64,000 bases of DNA from DAIDKA01 sp035503515. GTDB lineage: Bacteria; Pseudomonadota; Gammaproteobacteria; Steroidobacterales; Steroidobacteraceae. The stretch is from positions 1-64,000 of the forward strand of contig DATJTJ010000130.1 of the NCBI GenBank assembly GCA_035503515.1, read 5' to 3'. The notes below the pieces were generated by a model, which saw only the letters and a program-made list of their open reading frames with translations, made no database searches and had not been told where the DNA came from. The translations under genes and the position numbers were made by a program. Positions 1 to 8,358 of this stretch are shown here, one piece after another. Within the stretch, counting starts at the first letter, position 1. Each line of letters opens with the position of its first letter.

Positions 1-530
1 CCGTGCCGCCAGCGTTTCCTTCCCGGCCACCAGAGAATCGAGCCGGTCGCGCACATCAACAAGATGGCTATTGCCCCCGCACCATTCGCCAGCAGGCCGG
101 CCCGGCCCGCGGTGAGGTTGTCGTGGAAATCGGCCAGCAGGGAAACGAAGCGCGGCTCGCATGCCACGATGTCGTCGAGATTGCTGCCGGTGTACGGATC
201 GAACAGGCGCTCGATGCGATAGGTCCTGCCTCGGATCCAGACTTCGATGGCGGCGCCGGGCAGCCGCGGACCCCGGATTTCCACCTGCCCGGGGTCCGTG
301 TCCGGGTAGGCGTCTTTCACCCGCGCCCGAAGTTGCGAGTCCGTCAGCCTGTGACCGAGCCCGGACACCATGATGATCTTCGGACACAGCACCCGGTCGT
401 AGTCACGGCGCGGGACGATGAGACTCCCGGAAACGCAGATCACGGCGATGTACAGCCCAACGCCCAATCCGAGCCAAAGGTGCACTTGAAATACTGCCTT
501 GCGCACGGAGCCGGGCGGAACGCGTTGCAT
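1..530 (-). CDS. PepSY-domain membrane protein (5' part, runs off the window)
   Basis: The frame is open from the start codon to the left edge, so the C-terminus is missing. The first helix (about residues 10-36, containing FQVHLWLGLGVGLYIAVICV) followed by SGSLIV is the classic opening of PepSY-associated transmembrane proteins (PiuB-like). A PepSY-like stretch follows (ARVKDAYPDTDPGQVEI, then RTYRIERLFDPYTG), and a second helix lies near the end of the visible part (AGAIAILLMCATGSILWW). Family members are inner-membrane proteins often linked to iron uptake or ferric-siderophore reduction; no such role can be confirmed here. An in-frame ATG at 572 could add 14 residues. I chose 530 because it leaves the usual short cytoplasmic lead before the first helix. 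Neither start has a strong ribosome binding site. Confidence 0.75.
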   Translation of the reverse strand, partial: MQRVPPGSVRKAVFQVHLWLGLGVGLYIAVICVSGSLIVPRRDYDRVLCPKIIMVSGLGHRLTDSQLRARVKDAYPDTDPGQVEIRGPRLPGAAIEVWIRGRTYRIERLFDPYTGSNLDDIVACEPRFVSLLADFHDNLTAGRAGLLANGAGAIAILLMCATGSILWWPGRKRWRH

Positions 531-599
531 AGGGGGTATACGCAGTAATCCACGGCAACCCTCGGTCGACATGACCGGAAAGATCCGCGGCAACGACGC

Positions 600-645
600 T
601 TGACAAGCCTCAGCCGGTGTAGGACTGTATGCATATTATCATACA
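600..645 (+). promoter_or_regulatory. Promoter and operator-like palindrome upstream of the GntR gene
   Basis: A perfect -35-like TTGACA lies at 600-605. A 20-bp inverted repeat, TGTATG-catattat-CATACA, spans 626-645, just before the ribosome binding site of the GntR gene. The -10 that would pair with this -35 is poor and falls at the edge of the palindrome, a geometry expected for autorepression. YtrA-type GntR proteins bind such spaced palindromes in their own promoters. The palindrome is seen directly; its recognition by the adjacent regulator is inferred. Confidence 0.6.
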
Positions 646-656
646 CGAGGCGGGCG

Positions 657-1043
657 GTGCTGCAGGTCCATGTCGTGAACAACGGGGTGCCCATCTACGT
701 TCAGATCCGGGACCAGGTGCTGCGCGCCATCGGCGCTGGATCCGTGCGTCCGGGCGCGCAGTTGCCGACCATGCGTCAGCTGGCCGTCGACCTGAAGGTC
801 GACCTGAATACCGTCCGCCACGCCTACGACGAACTGGAGCAGACCGGCGCCATCGTCATTCTTCGGGCGCGCGGTACGTACGTGGCGCAGAACCCACCGC
901 GAATGGATGCCGCACAGCAGTCACAGCGGGTCCAGGCCCTGGCGGAACAGGCGATTTCGCTGGCGGCCGCCGCCGGCGTGGATGCCGTGGACGTAGCGCA
1001 GGCAATGTTGCAACTCACAAAGCGACAGGGGGCGAGAAGATGA
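657..1043 (+). CDS. GntR-family regulator, YtrA-like
   Basis: A 128-residue cytoplasmic transcription factor. The N-terminal winged helix-turn-helix is typical of GntR: VPIYVQIRDQVLRAI, then PGAQLPTMRQLAVDLKV, NTVRHAYDELEQTGAI and RARGTYV. Only about 50 residues follow, with no ligand-binding FadR, HutC or MocR domain, which places it in the short YtrA subfamily. YtrA proteins usually repress their own operon, which often encodes a membrane protein or transporter. I chose the GTG at 657 because GAGG (about 646-650) sits six bases upstream; earlier in-frame starts would lie inside the palindrome. Its stop overlaps the SPFH gene start in an ATGA, so the two form an operon. Confidence 0.85.
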   Translation: MLQVHVVNNGVPIYVQIRDQVLRAIGAGSVRPGAQLPTMRQLAVDLKVDLNTVRHAYDELEQTGAIVILRARGTYVAQNPPRMDAAQQSQRVQALAEQAISLAAAAGVDAVDVAQAMLQLTKRQGARR

Positions 1044-1954
1044 ACACCGGTGAATGGACCAACTCCTACGGCCAGAACGCTCCGGCGATGGTCATGGCGG
1101 CGTTGCTGGTGCTGGCTGCAATCGCGCTGCTGGTCCTCGCGCATGCGCTCGGGCTGCCGCTCCTGTACATACCCGGCGCCGCGCTGCTGGTCGCAGCCGC
1201 GCTCCTGCCCCTGTCACTGCTGGTGGCACGGCAATGGGAAAAGGCCGTGGTATTGCGCTTCGGGCGGCTGCGCGCGATCCGCGGGCCGGGAATGTTCATG
1301 ATCGTGCCGTTCGTGGACTCGGTCGCGGCATGGATCGACCAGCGCATTCAGACCACGGAATTCAACGCCGAACAGGCCCTGACGCGCGATACGGTGCCCA
1401 CGAACATCGATGCGATCCTGTTCTGGCAGGTACACGATGCCGAGCGGGCCGCGCTGGAAATCGCCGACTACCGGCAGGCACTGCTGCGCGTGGCGCAGAC
1501 TTCACTGCGGGAGATGATCGGCGCATCGCCCTTGAGCGCCCTGCTGTCGGAGCGCAAGTCGGCGGACCTGATGCTGAAGGAGGAAATCGGTCGCAAGACC
1601 GCGGAATGGGGCGTGTCCGCCGTTTCGGTGGAAATCCGCGACGTTGCGATCCCGGCGCAGCTTCAGGATGCCATGAGCCGCCAGGCGCAGGCGGAGCGCG
1701 AAAAGGCCGCGCGAGTCATTCTGGGTTCGGCCGAAGAGGAGATCGCCCTGAAGTTCCTGCACGCGGCGCAGACCTACGGTCGCGATCCGGTCGCATTACA
1801 GCTGCGCGCCATGAACGTCATCTACGAGACGACCAAGGAGCGGGGTGCGACGATCCTGATTCCCTCGTCGATGGTCGACTCCATGAACGTCCCCGGAGTC
1901 ATGGGAATGGCGGCAATGGCCGGCGCCAGGGCCGCCGCGGAGTCGCCGGCATAG
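1040..1954 (+). CDS. SPFH/Band 7 domain protein (slipin-like)
   Basis: A 304-residue membrane-anchored protein. Two hydrophobic stretches lie near the N-terminus (about 15-35 and 40-60). An SPFH/Band 7 domain follows, starting at QWEKAVVLRFGRLRAIRGPG and running to about residue 240, with the family-typical segments DTVPTNIDAILFWQV and WGVSAVSVEIRDVAIP. An Ala/Glu-rich helical segment (MSRQAQAEREKAARVI) and a conserved tail (ATILIPSSM) complete it. Such proteins oligomerise on the inner membrane and organise lipid microdomains or protease complexes. A second SPFH gene lies at 11128-11901. No NfeD-type partner protease is adjacent. Co-transcription with a YtrA-like GntR regulator suggests stress- or envelope-responsive expression. 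Confidence 0.85.
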   Translation: MNTGEWTNSYGQNAPAMVMAALLVLAAIALLVLAHALGLPLLYIPGAALLVAAALLPLSLLVARQWEKAVVLRFGRLRAIRGPGMFMIVPFVDSVAAWIDQRIQTTEFNAEQALTRDTVPTNIDAILFWQVHDAERAALEIADYRQALLRVAQTSLREMIGASPLSALLSERKSADLMLKEEIGRKTAEWGVSAVSVEIRDVAIPAQLQDAMSRQAQAEREKAARVILGSAEEEIALKFLHAAQTYGRDPVALQLRAMNVIYETTKERGATILIPSSMVDSMNVPGVMGMAAMAGARAAAESPA

Positions 1955-1967
1955 CCGTCAGCCGGCG
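1944..1967. terminator. Candidate bidirectional terminator hairpin
   Basis: CGCCGGC at 1944-1950 and GCCGGCG at 1961-1967 form a 7-bp inverted repeat around a 10-base loop. It overlaps the stop codons of two convergent genes. There is no clear T-run, so it may act weakly or with Rho. Confidence 0.4.
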
Positions 1968-3160
1968 GTCCCGATGAGGCTGGCAACGGTGATCTCGCGT
2001 ACCGTCCGTGTTCCGCAGCCGACCATGGCGAGCCGGAGTTCGAGGTTCAGGATATCCAGGACGCGCTCCACGCCGTCCTGGCCGAAGGCCGCGAGCCCCC
2101 AGGCGTAGGGTCGGCCGATGCCGACGGCCCTTGCACCGAGCGCGATTGCCTTGAATGCGTCGGTGCCGCGGCGAATCCCGCCATCCACGAGGACGGGAAT
2201 ACTGCCCGCGACTGCCTGCACCACATCGGGCAGCGACTCGAGCGTGCTGCGACCGCTTTCGATCGAGCGGCCGCCGTGATTGGAGACGATGATCCCGTCC
2301 ACGCCGTTCTCCACCGCAAGCGCCGCATCCTCTCCCGATTCGATTCCCTTCAGGACGACCTTCATCCCGGTCATGTCCTTCAACCGCTTGACGAAATCCC
2401 AGGTGAGGGCAGGCTGGGTCAGCCCGAGACCGTGCGTGTCGATGCCACCGAACATGGGTTTGGTGCCGATCATGGGCCGCGGATTGCCGCGCTCATCGAC
2501 CGCATGACAGTTGCCACAGGTGCGGGTGTCGTCGCGACGCAGGCGCGATGCCGTCTCAGTGTTGCGCCCGGCGGGCGTGTCGACGGTGACCGCGACCACG
2601 GGACAGCCAGCCGCCTCGGCGCGCTTCACCAGCGCGCGGGTCACCTCCAGACGGTTGGTGGTGTAGAGCTGGTACCACACCGGCGTACCGCGCACGTCAT
2701 TGATCTCTTCGACGGGAAATGACGCCTGGGTCGACATGATGTGCAGCGCGTTCTTCTTCTTGGTCGCACGGGCGACGGCAATGTCGCCTTCCGGATGGAG
2801 GGCCCGCAGGCTGCCGATGGGCCAGCAGCCGATGGGCGATGCGGCCTTGACGCCGAATACCTCGGTTGTCAGGTCCACGTGGCTCACGTCGACCATGCGG
2901 CGCGGCTTGAGCTGGTAGCGGCCATACGCCGCCAGGTTGGCATGCAGCGTCACGTCACCGTCGACACCGCTTTGCAGGTAGCCCCAGTGTGCAGGCGGCA
3001 CCAGGCGCTGCGCAATCGCCTCGAATTCGAACACATCCAGGGCATCGGCGGCCGAAGCAGGCAGCTGTCCCTGGGCAAGCGCATCGCTCCAGGATCCGAG
3101 CGCCGCCAGCGCCGGACTGGCGGCAAGATATCTCAGTAACCTGCGACGATCAGAGTTCAT
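1958..3160 (-). CDS. Exported FMN-dependent alpha-hydroxy-acid dehydrogenase with a CxxCH motif
   Basis: A 400-residue member of the FMN hydroxy-acid oxidase/dehydrogenase family (lactate dehydrogenase, glycolate oxidase, flavocytochrome b2). A TIM-barrel FMN domain covers about residues 40-395. Recognisable parts are the flavin-site lysine in KVVLKGIESG (K271), the catalytic histidine in SNHGGRSIES (H295) and the phosphate-binding end VDGGIRRGTDAFKA. The N-terminus (MNSDRRRLLRYLAAS, then a hydrophobic stretch ending at ALAQ) looks like a twin-arginine signal, as expected for a prefolded flavoprotein. In the loop that in flavocytochrome b2-type enzymes covers the active site there is a CGNCH motif (C215, C218, H219; bases 2504-2518), the signature of covalent c-type haem. 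Substrate is unknown. I chose the ATG at 3160 because a GGAGGGGGA ribosome binding site precedes it. Confidence 0.85.
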   Translation of the reverse strand: MNSDRRRLLRYLAASPALAALGSWSDALAQGQLPASAADALDVFEFEAIAQRLVPPAHWGYLQSGVDGDVTLHANLAAYGRYQLKPRRMVDVSHVDLTTEVFGVKAASPIGCWPIGSLRALHPEGDIAVARATKKKNALHIMSTQASFPVEEINDVRGTPVWYQLYTTNRLEVTRALVKRAEAAGCPVVAVTVDTPAGRNTETASRLRRDDTRTCGNCHAVDERGNPRPMIGTKPMFGGIDTHGLGLTQPALTWDFVKRLKDMTGMKVVLKGIESGEDAALAVENGVDGIIVSNHGGRSIESGRSTLESLPDVVQAVAGSIPVLVDGGIRRGTDAFKAIALGARAVGIGRPYAWGLAAFGQDGVERVLDILNLELRLAMVGCGTRTVREITVASLIGTAG

Positions 3161-3180
3161 CTCCCCCTCCTTTCTTATCC

Positions 3181-3804
3181 TCAGTCCCATGCGAAGCATT
3201 CGATGGCCCGCTTTATTTCCCGGGTGATGCCCGGATGGTCGGCTGCGTGGCCCGCGTCATCCACGGTCACCAGTTCCGAGCCCGGCCAGCATCGATGCAG
3301 AGCCCAGGCATTGCCGATGGGTGCCTGCAGATCGAACCGGCCGTTCACCAGAACGCCCCGAATGCCGGCAAGGCTGCCGGCGCCCGTCAGGATCCGCCCG
3401 TCGCCGAGCCAGGCATCGTGGCGAACATAGTGTGTCACGATGCGGGCGAACGCCATCGCGTAGAGCGGGTCGTGGAATCTGGGAGCGAGGGCGGTCTGCG
3501 GCGGCCACTGCAGGGTGATCGATTCCCAATGGCACCGGGCCCGTGCCGCCGCATCCCGAACCACCGGATCCGGATGCCGGAGCATTTCACAGTACGCCTC
3601 GACCACATCCCGGCCGCGGAGCTCTTCGGGCAACGCGTCGCGCAGCGCCTGCCACTGCTGTCGATGCCAGCACTGGACACCGGATCCGGGCCCGCCGTGC
3701 ACCACCACCGCCGGTCTGCCCTGCGGGTTGCCCCACAGTTCCCAATGGATCCGATCGACGCCGGTGACTTCGAGCATTCCGTGGGCGTGCGGGATGCCGT
3801 GCAT
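3181..3804 (-). pseudogene. Prolyl iminopeptidase (S33) with internal in-frame deletion
   Basis: The ends match prolyl aminopeptidase, which removes N-terminal proline from peptides: GMLEVTGVDRIHWELWGNP and the oxyanion segment VVVHGGPGSG at the start, and VLVNGRFDLQAP (Asp of the triad) and VDDAGHAADHPGI (His of the triad) at the end. The product is only 207 residues, against about 310-320 for the family. The text jumps at about residue 45 from GGPGSGVQCWHRQ to QWQALRDALPEELRGRD. The intervening region, which in relatives carries DQRGCG and the nucleophile motif GGSWGS, is missing, so no catalytic serine remains. The frame is intact, so the deletion is a multiple of three (about 110 codons, estimated from the family). 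It lies five bases after argS and may be translationally coupled to it. Confidence 0.75.
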
Positions 3805-3809
3805 CGAGG

Positions 3810-5546
3810 TTACATCAGCTCGGGAGCGCCGATGCCCAGCAGGTCCAGGCCGCACGCCAGTATCCGCGCCGTCAACGCGCTGAGCGCCAAGCGGGAGGCG
3901 CGCACGGCCGGTTCGGCTGCGAGGACCGGGCAGGTATCATAGAAGCGGGTGAAGGCGGTTGCAGTCTGGAACAGCTGCTGGCACAGCCGGTGGGGCTGCA
4001 GGGACTCACCGAGGGCGGTTACCGTCGCGGGGAACCCCAGCAGCTCCAATGCGAGCGCCCGCTCGGCCGGCGCTTCGATGCGGATCGCATCTCCCCCGCG
4101 AACCATTTCCGGCGCAGGCGCCCCGGCCTTGCGCAGCATCGAGCAGATCCGGGCGTGCGCATACATGAGGTAGGGGGCGGTGTTGCCATCGAACGCCAGC
4201 ATCCGGTCCCACTGGAAAACGTAATCCCGGCTGCGATCAGTGCCGAGGTCGGCGTATTTCACGGCGCCTATCCCGACCATTTCCGCAATCCGGGCCCGGT
4301 CGGTGGCGGCGAGTTCCGGCGATGCCTGATCGAGGATGCCCGTCGCGCGCATCACCGCCTCGTCGATGAGCGCCAGCAGGCTTATCGCTTCGCCGGCGCG
4401 GGTCTTCAGGACCTTGCCGTCCTGGCCCAGTACCGAGCCGAAGGCAACGTGCTCGAGCCGTACATCCGCCGATGCCCAGCCGGCAAGCCGTGCGGTCTCG
4501 AAGACCATGGCGAAATGCTGGCTCTGCGGGATGCCGACGACGTACAGGATTCTCCGCGCACCGAGCTTTTCGATGCGGTATTTGATCGCAGCGAGATCGG
4601 TGGCGGCATAGCCGAAGCCGCCATCCTGCTTGCGCACGATCAGCGGCAGCGGTTTGCCGTCCCTGCCGGAAAAACCCGGCGGGAAGACGCAGATCGCACC
4701 GTCGCTGGTCTGGGCCAGATGCTTGTCCTCGAGCTCGGTGACGACCGACTCGAGGAATGGGTTGTAGCGACTCTCGCCGGCGATGTCCTGCTCGGTCAGC
4801 CGCACGTGCAGGCGCCGGTACAGGGTCGCGATGTAGGCCGTGGTCAGCTCGAGCAGCCGCTGCCACAGCACCAGAGTCTGTGCGTCCCCCCGCTGCAATA
4901 GGACGACGCGGGCGCGTGCCCGTTCCGCGAAGCCGGGATCAGAGTCGAAATGGGCCCGTGCAGCACGGTAGAAGGTGGACAGCTCGCGCACCGAGCCGCC
5001 GCCGTGCGGCGATCCCTCTTCGAGCATCTGTTCCAGCAGCATTCCGAAGGGCGTGCCCCAGTCCCCGATATGATTCTGCCGGATGACGCTGTGGCCGAGG
5101 AACTCGAGTGTCCGCACCAGGCAGTCGCCGATGATGGTGCTGCGCAGGTGCCCGACGTGCATCTCCTTCGCCAGGTTCGGCGAGGAATAGTCCACCACGA
5201 CGGTTTGCGGCACCGCGGCCCGATCGATGCCGAGTCGCTGCTCCGACACCATGCGGCCAAGCTGTGTTGCCAGGTATTGGGCGCGGCACGTCAGGTTGAT
5301 GAATCCCGGTCCGGAAACCGCGGCCGCTTCGATGATGGGCCCCGGTGGCAGATGGGCCACGATGGCCGTGGCGACCTCGCGGGGACTGCGGCGCAACGTC
5401 CGGGCCAGTGCCAGCGCCGCGTCCAGCTGATAGTCCGCGTGTTCCGAACGGCGCGGCACGAGATCCACCGATTCCGGTACGGTGCCGAAGGCTGCGGTGA
5501 CGGCCTGTCGGATCAGGATGCTGAGGTCGGCCAACGGATCGATCAT
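3810..5546 (-). CDS. argS: Arginyl-tRNA synthetase
   Basis: Class I synthetase that charges tRNA-Arg with arginine in the cytosol. At 578 residues it has the normal length. The N-terminal Add1 domain occupies about residues 1-105. The signature PNLAKEMHVGHLRST contains the HIGH-type motif as HVGH at residues 130-133. The catalytic core continues with GDWGTPFG, and the C-terminal helical anticodon-binding domain includes DRSRDYVFQWDRMLAFDGNT and ARICSMLRKAG. A canonical KMSKS is absent, as in many ArgRS. The ATG at 5546 is preceded closely by a -10-like TAAAAT, so the leader is probably very short. The gene is followed after five bases by the deleted iminopeptidase. A tRNA-Arg(TCG) gene is also in this window at 58322. 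Confidence 0.97.
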   Translation of the reverse strand: MIDPLADLSILIRQAVTAAFGTVPESVDLVPRRSEHADYQLDAALALARTLRRSPREVATAIVAHLPPGPIIEAAAVSGPGFINLTCRAQYLATQLGRMVSEQRLGIDRAAVPQTVVVDYSSPNLAKEMHVGHLRSTIIGDCLVRTLEFLGHSVIRQNHIGDWGTPFGMLLEQMLEEGSPHGGGSVRELSTFYRAARAHFDSDPGFAERARARVVLLQRGDAQTLVLWQRLLELTTAYIATLYRRLHVRLTEQDIAGESRYNPFLESVVTELEDKHLAQTSDGAICVFPPGFSGRDGKPLPLIVRKQDGGFGYAATDLAAIKYRIEKLGARRILYVVGIPQSQHFAMVFETARLAGWASADVRLEHVAFGSVLGQDGKVLKTRAGEAISLLALIDEAVMRATGILDQASPELAATDRARIAEMVGIGAVKYADLGTDRSRDYVFQWDRMLAFDGNTAPYLMYAHARICSMLRKAGAPAPEMVRGGDAIRIEAPAERALALELLGFPATVTALGESLQPHRLCQQLFQTATAFTRFYDTCPVLAAEPAVRASRLALSALTARILACGLDLLGIGAPELM

Positions 5547-5644
5547 GACGCTATTTTAGCCGAGCCTCCGTGATTGAAGTAAAAGCCGGCAACTAAGCTA
5601 GACTAGGACAAGACTAGGACCCGGTTTCGAGGGGGACGAATCAA

Positions 5645-6622
5645 ATGTCGGGAACGAAGCTCGTTACGAGGCTGGGTGCGATGGTCGTTGCGCTCGCCTT
5701 CATGGCCGGCATGGCGCCGGCAGCCGATGCCATGCTGGACCGCGCCGCGCTGCTGAAGCTGGCGGACGCTTATCTCGCCGCGGTGGTCGCGCATGATCCG
5801 GGCAAGGTGCCGCTTGCGAGCGACGTGAAGATCGTGGAGAACGTCAAGCGCATCAGTACCGGCGAGGGCATCTGGAAGACGGCCAGTGGCGGTCCCACGG
5901 AGTTCAAGATCGTTGCGGCGGATCCGGTGCTGCAGGAAGTGGGGGGCCTGGTCGTGATGCAGAATGATGGCAAGGCGGTGCAGTTCGGCTTCCGCCTCAA
6001 GGTCGTCAATCGCAGAATCGTGGAGGCCGAGCACCTGGTCGTCGCCGTCCGCGATCCCGGCAACCCGAACCTGCAGAAGGCGCGTCCGGCCTTTCCACTG
6101 GAGATCCCGGATGAATATGCGGACTCGCACGGCCGCATGCTCCATATCGCCAAGTCCTACTACGATGCCCTGGACAACAACAATGGCCATCTCGCTCCAT
6201 TTGCGCCGGATTGCGAGCGTCACGAGAACGGCATGCGCACCGCACCTTCCGGCGGCCCGACCCTGGGCAATACGGCTCCCGGGGCCGCCGCGCGTCCGCC
6301 GGGCCTGCAGGGTATGCAGGACTGTACCTCGCAGATGGACTCCGGGGTCTTCCAGTACATCACCACCATCGACGATCGGCGCGTGCTGGTCGCCGATACC
6401 GTGACGGGCGTCGCGATCGGCTTCTCGCATTTTCATCATCCGATGACGGAGAAGAAATTCAGGATCACCGGCAATCCCGATCGGCAGGAGTCAGACATGA
6501 CCAACCAGAAGCCTTTCGATATGCCGGCGATGCATGTCTTCAAGATCTGGGGCGGCCAGCTGCATGAGATCGAGGCAATCGGGATCATGGCGCCCCTGAA
6601 CTCGCCGACGGGCTGGGAATAG
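5645..6622 (+). CDS. Secreted SnoaL/NTF2-like protein of unknown function
   Basis: A 325-residue predicted periplasmic protein. The signal peptide (about residues 1-29) ends at APAADA. The first part resembles NTF2-like/SnoaL folds (LLKLADAYLAAVVAHDPGKV, then TEFKIVAADPVLQEVGGLVV), and a similar hydrophobic-strand pattern recurs after about residue 160 (MLHIAKSYYDALDNNNGHLA). The C-terminal half has a single Cys pair (C206 and C245 approximately) and the segment FSHFHHP. Similar secreted proteins are common in environmental proteobacteria and are annotated as nuclear transport factor 2 family or DUF8021; no enzymatic function is established. The start has a good purine-rich site (GAGGGGGAC) eight bases upstream. 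It stands alone, divergent from argS. Confidence 0.7.
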   Translation: MSGTKLVTRLGAMVVALAFMAGMAPAADAMLDRAALLKLADAYLAAVVAHDPGKVPLASDVKIVENVKRISTGEGIWKTASGGPTEFKIVAADPVLQEVGGLVVMQNDGKAVQFGFRLKVVNRRIVEAEHLVVAVRDPGNPNLQKARPAFPLEIPDEYADSHGRMLHIAKSYYDALDNNNGHLAPFAPDCERHENGMRTAPSGGPTLGNTAPGAAARPPGLQGMQDCTSQMDSGVFQYITTIDDRRVLVADTVTGVAIGFSHFHHPMTEKKFRITGNPDRQESDMTNQKPFDMPAMHVFKIWGGQLHEIEAIGIMAPLNSPTGWE

Positions 6623-6658
6623 GCACGGTAAATTCGCGCTGCAGCCCCGGGGCAGGGG

Positions 6659-8026
6659 ATGGCGCCGAAGCCCCGCAACGCCATCATGGGAACCGGCCGG
6701 CCCGCCGAACATCCGAGCGTGAGTTTCGCGCCTGCCTGGTGCCTGACGGGGTTGTTCCTGCTCGCGGCTACCGCGCAGGCGCAGGTCGCGCAGCAGTCGC
6801 TCGCAGTGCATGGCGAGCTCACGTACGTCGAGCAGGAAGATTCGGATTTCAACGCACCCTACGCCGGCGCGAACAGCCTCACGCCCGACCAGGGGCGCGA
6901 AGCGGTCGACCTGAATCTTTCGGTCGGCGCCGCTTTGTGGTCCGGAGCGCAGATCTGGGTCAATCCGGAGTTCGATCAGGGCTTCGGTCTGGACGATACG
7001 CTCGGCGTCGCCGGTTTTCCGAACGGCGAGGCCTACAAGGTCGGTGCGACCCGCCCGTATTTCCGGCTCCAGCGACTCTTCGTGCGCGAGACGCTGGACG
7101 GGGACGGCGAACGCGAACCGGTCGCCGCGGCAGCCGGCGCACTGCAGGGTGAACAAAGCGCGAATCGCTGGGTCTTGACCATCGGCAAGTTCGCCGTCAC
7201 CGATATCTTCGACGCCAATGACTATGCGCACGATCCGCGACGGGACTTCCTGAACTGGGCGGCCATCGATGCGGGCGCATTCGATTATGCGGCGGATGCC
7301 TGGGGGTACACGGTCGGCGCGGCTCTCGAGCGCTATCAGGGCCCGTGGGCCATCCGCGCAGGGGTCTTCGACCTGTCCGACGTTCCCAACAGCGCCCGTC
7401 TGCAATCGGGATTCGATGAGTTCCAGATGCTCGTGGAACTGGAGCATCGGCACGAACTCGCGGGTCACCCCGGCAAGGTCCTCATCACCGGCTACGAAAG
7501 CCGCGGGCGCATGGGGTTGCTGGATGAGGCCACCGCAGTCGCGATCGCCACGGACCAGCCTGCCGATGTGGCCGACGTACGCCGCTACCGCGGCCGATTC
7601 GGCGGCCTCATCAATCTGCAGCAGGAGCTGCTCGCCGGGCTTGGGATATTCGCACGCTACAGCAAGGCCGCCGGAAACGTCGAAGCCTACGAGTTCTCGG
7701 ACATCGACCGATCGCTCGCGGTGGGCCTGTCGCTGCAGGGCGGGCGGTGGCGGCGGCGACAGGATACTTTCGGGCTGGCATTCATCGACGACGGTATTTC
7801 AGCTGCCCGTGAGCAGTTCCTGAACGCGGGCGGACTGGGCATCCTGGTCGGCGATGGCAAACTGCCCCATCCGGCAGCTGAGCAGATCCTCGAAACCTAC
7901 TACAGTGCATCCCTGAATCCCCACGCACAGGTCAGTTTCGACTACCAGTGGATTGCCAATCCCGCCTACAACGGCGATCGTGGACCTGTGTCGGTGTTTG
8001 CGGTGCGGGTGCACGCGCAGTTCTGA
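6659..8026 (+). CDS. Carbohydrate-selective porin, OprB family
   Basis: A 455-residue outer-membrane beta-barrel protein. The signal peptide ends near ATAQA. The mature part shows OprB features: alternating amphipathic strands, AVDLNLSVGAALWSGAQIWVNPEF, the segment LTIGKFAVTDIFDANDYAHDPR, ILETYYSASLNPHAQVSFDYQWI, and a terminal aromatic (RVHAQF) recognised by the BAM machinery. Such porins allow diffusion of sugars or other small solutes; the substrate here is unknown. The ATG at 6659 has a G-rich stretch upstream but not a perfect Shine-Dalgarno, and the ATG at 6686 is possible. No sugar catabolic genes are adjacent, so the functional link is open. Confidence 0.85.
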   Translation: MAPKPRNAIMGTGRPAEHPSVSFAPAWCLTGLFLLAATAQAQVAQQSLAVHGELTYVEQEDSDFNAPYAGANSLTPDQGREAVDLNLSVGAALWSGAQIWVNPEFDQGFGLDDTLGVAGFPNGEAYKVGATRPYFRLQRLFVRETLDGDGEREPVAAAAGALQGEQSANRWVLTIGKFAVTDIFDANDYAHDPRRDFLNWAAIDAGAFDYAADAWGYTVGAALERYQGPWAIRAGVFDLSDVPNSARLQSGFDEFQMLVELEHRHELAGHPGKVLITGYESRGRMGLLDEATAVAIATDQPADVADVRRYRGRFGGLINLQQELLAGLGIFARYSKAAGNVEAYEFSDIDRSLAVGLSLQGGRWRRRQDTFGLAFIDDGISAAREQFLNAGGLGILVGDGKLPHPAAEQILETYYSASLNPHAQVSFDYQWIANPAYNGDRGPVSVFAVRVHAQF

Positions 8027-8358
8027 ACCATCCCTGTCGCAAAGCGGAGGCTCCGTGTCATGTCCACGCGAACCGATCCGGCGACCCTCGCTCCGGTGCT
8101 CGGCTCCCTCTGGTCCGCGGCGGATGCGCGGCTCCTGGAAATCGGTACCCGCCGCGCGCAGGATGACTGCCACTATTCGGATGTCGGCATGATTGCCCGA
8201 GCGGCGGAAAGCCCGCGCTCTTTACGCACCGCGATGGGTCGCCCTACGAGGATATCCGGCGGCGCGGACCCGCCGGCTAGGTTCTGCGCCTCCTTCGCTG
8301 GCCGGAATGTGACGTGATGCCGGACACCCACGGCGAGGCCGGGTGAGATAGCCCTCTT
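8027..8358 (+). other. Intergenic stretch with one doubtful short ORF
   Basis: About 330 bases separate the porin from the HDOD gene. An open frame at 8060-8317 (85 codons) starts with ATG ten bases after GGAGG, and its first half (LGSLWSAADARLLEIGTRRA) looks protein-like. The second half is Arg/Pro-rich and resembles a random GC-rich frame, and I recognise no family. A different frame at about 8190-8279 reads GGKPALFTHRDGSPYEDIRR, which looks more protein-like, so this may be a decayed small gene with a frameshift. No hairpin, tRNA or repeat is obvious. Confidence 0.3.

Noticed and set aside
3..548. Open frame of 181 codons on the plus strand at the left edge
   Set aside because: The minus strand of the same stretch encodes a recognisable PepSY membrane protein; the plus frame shows no family features.
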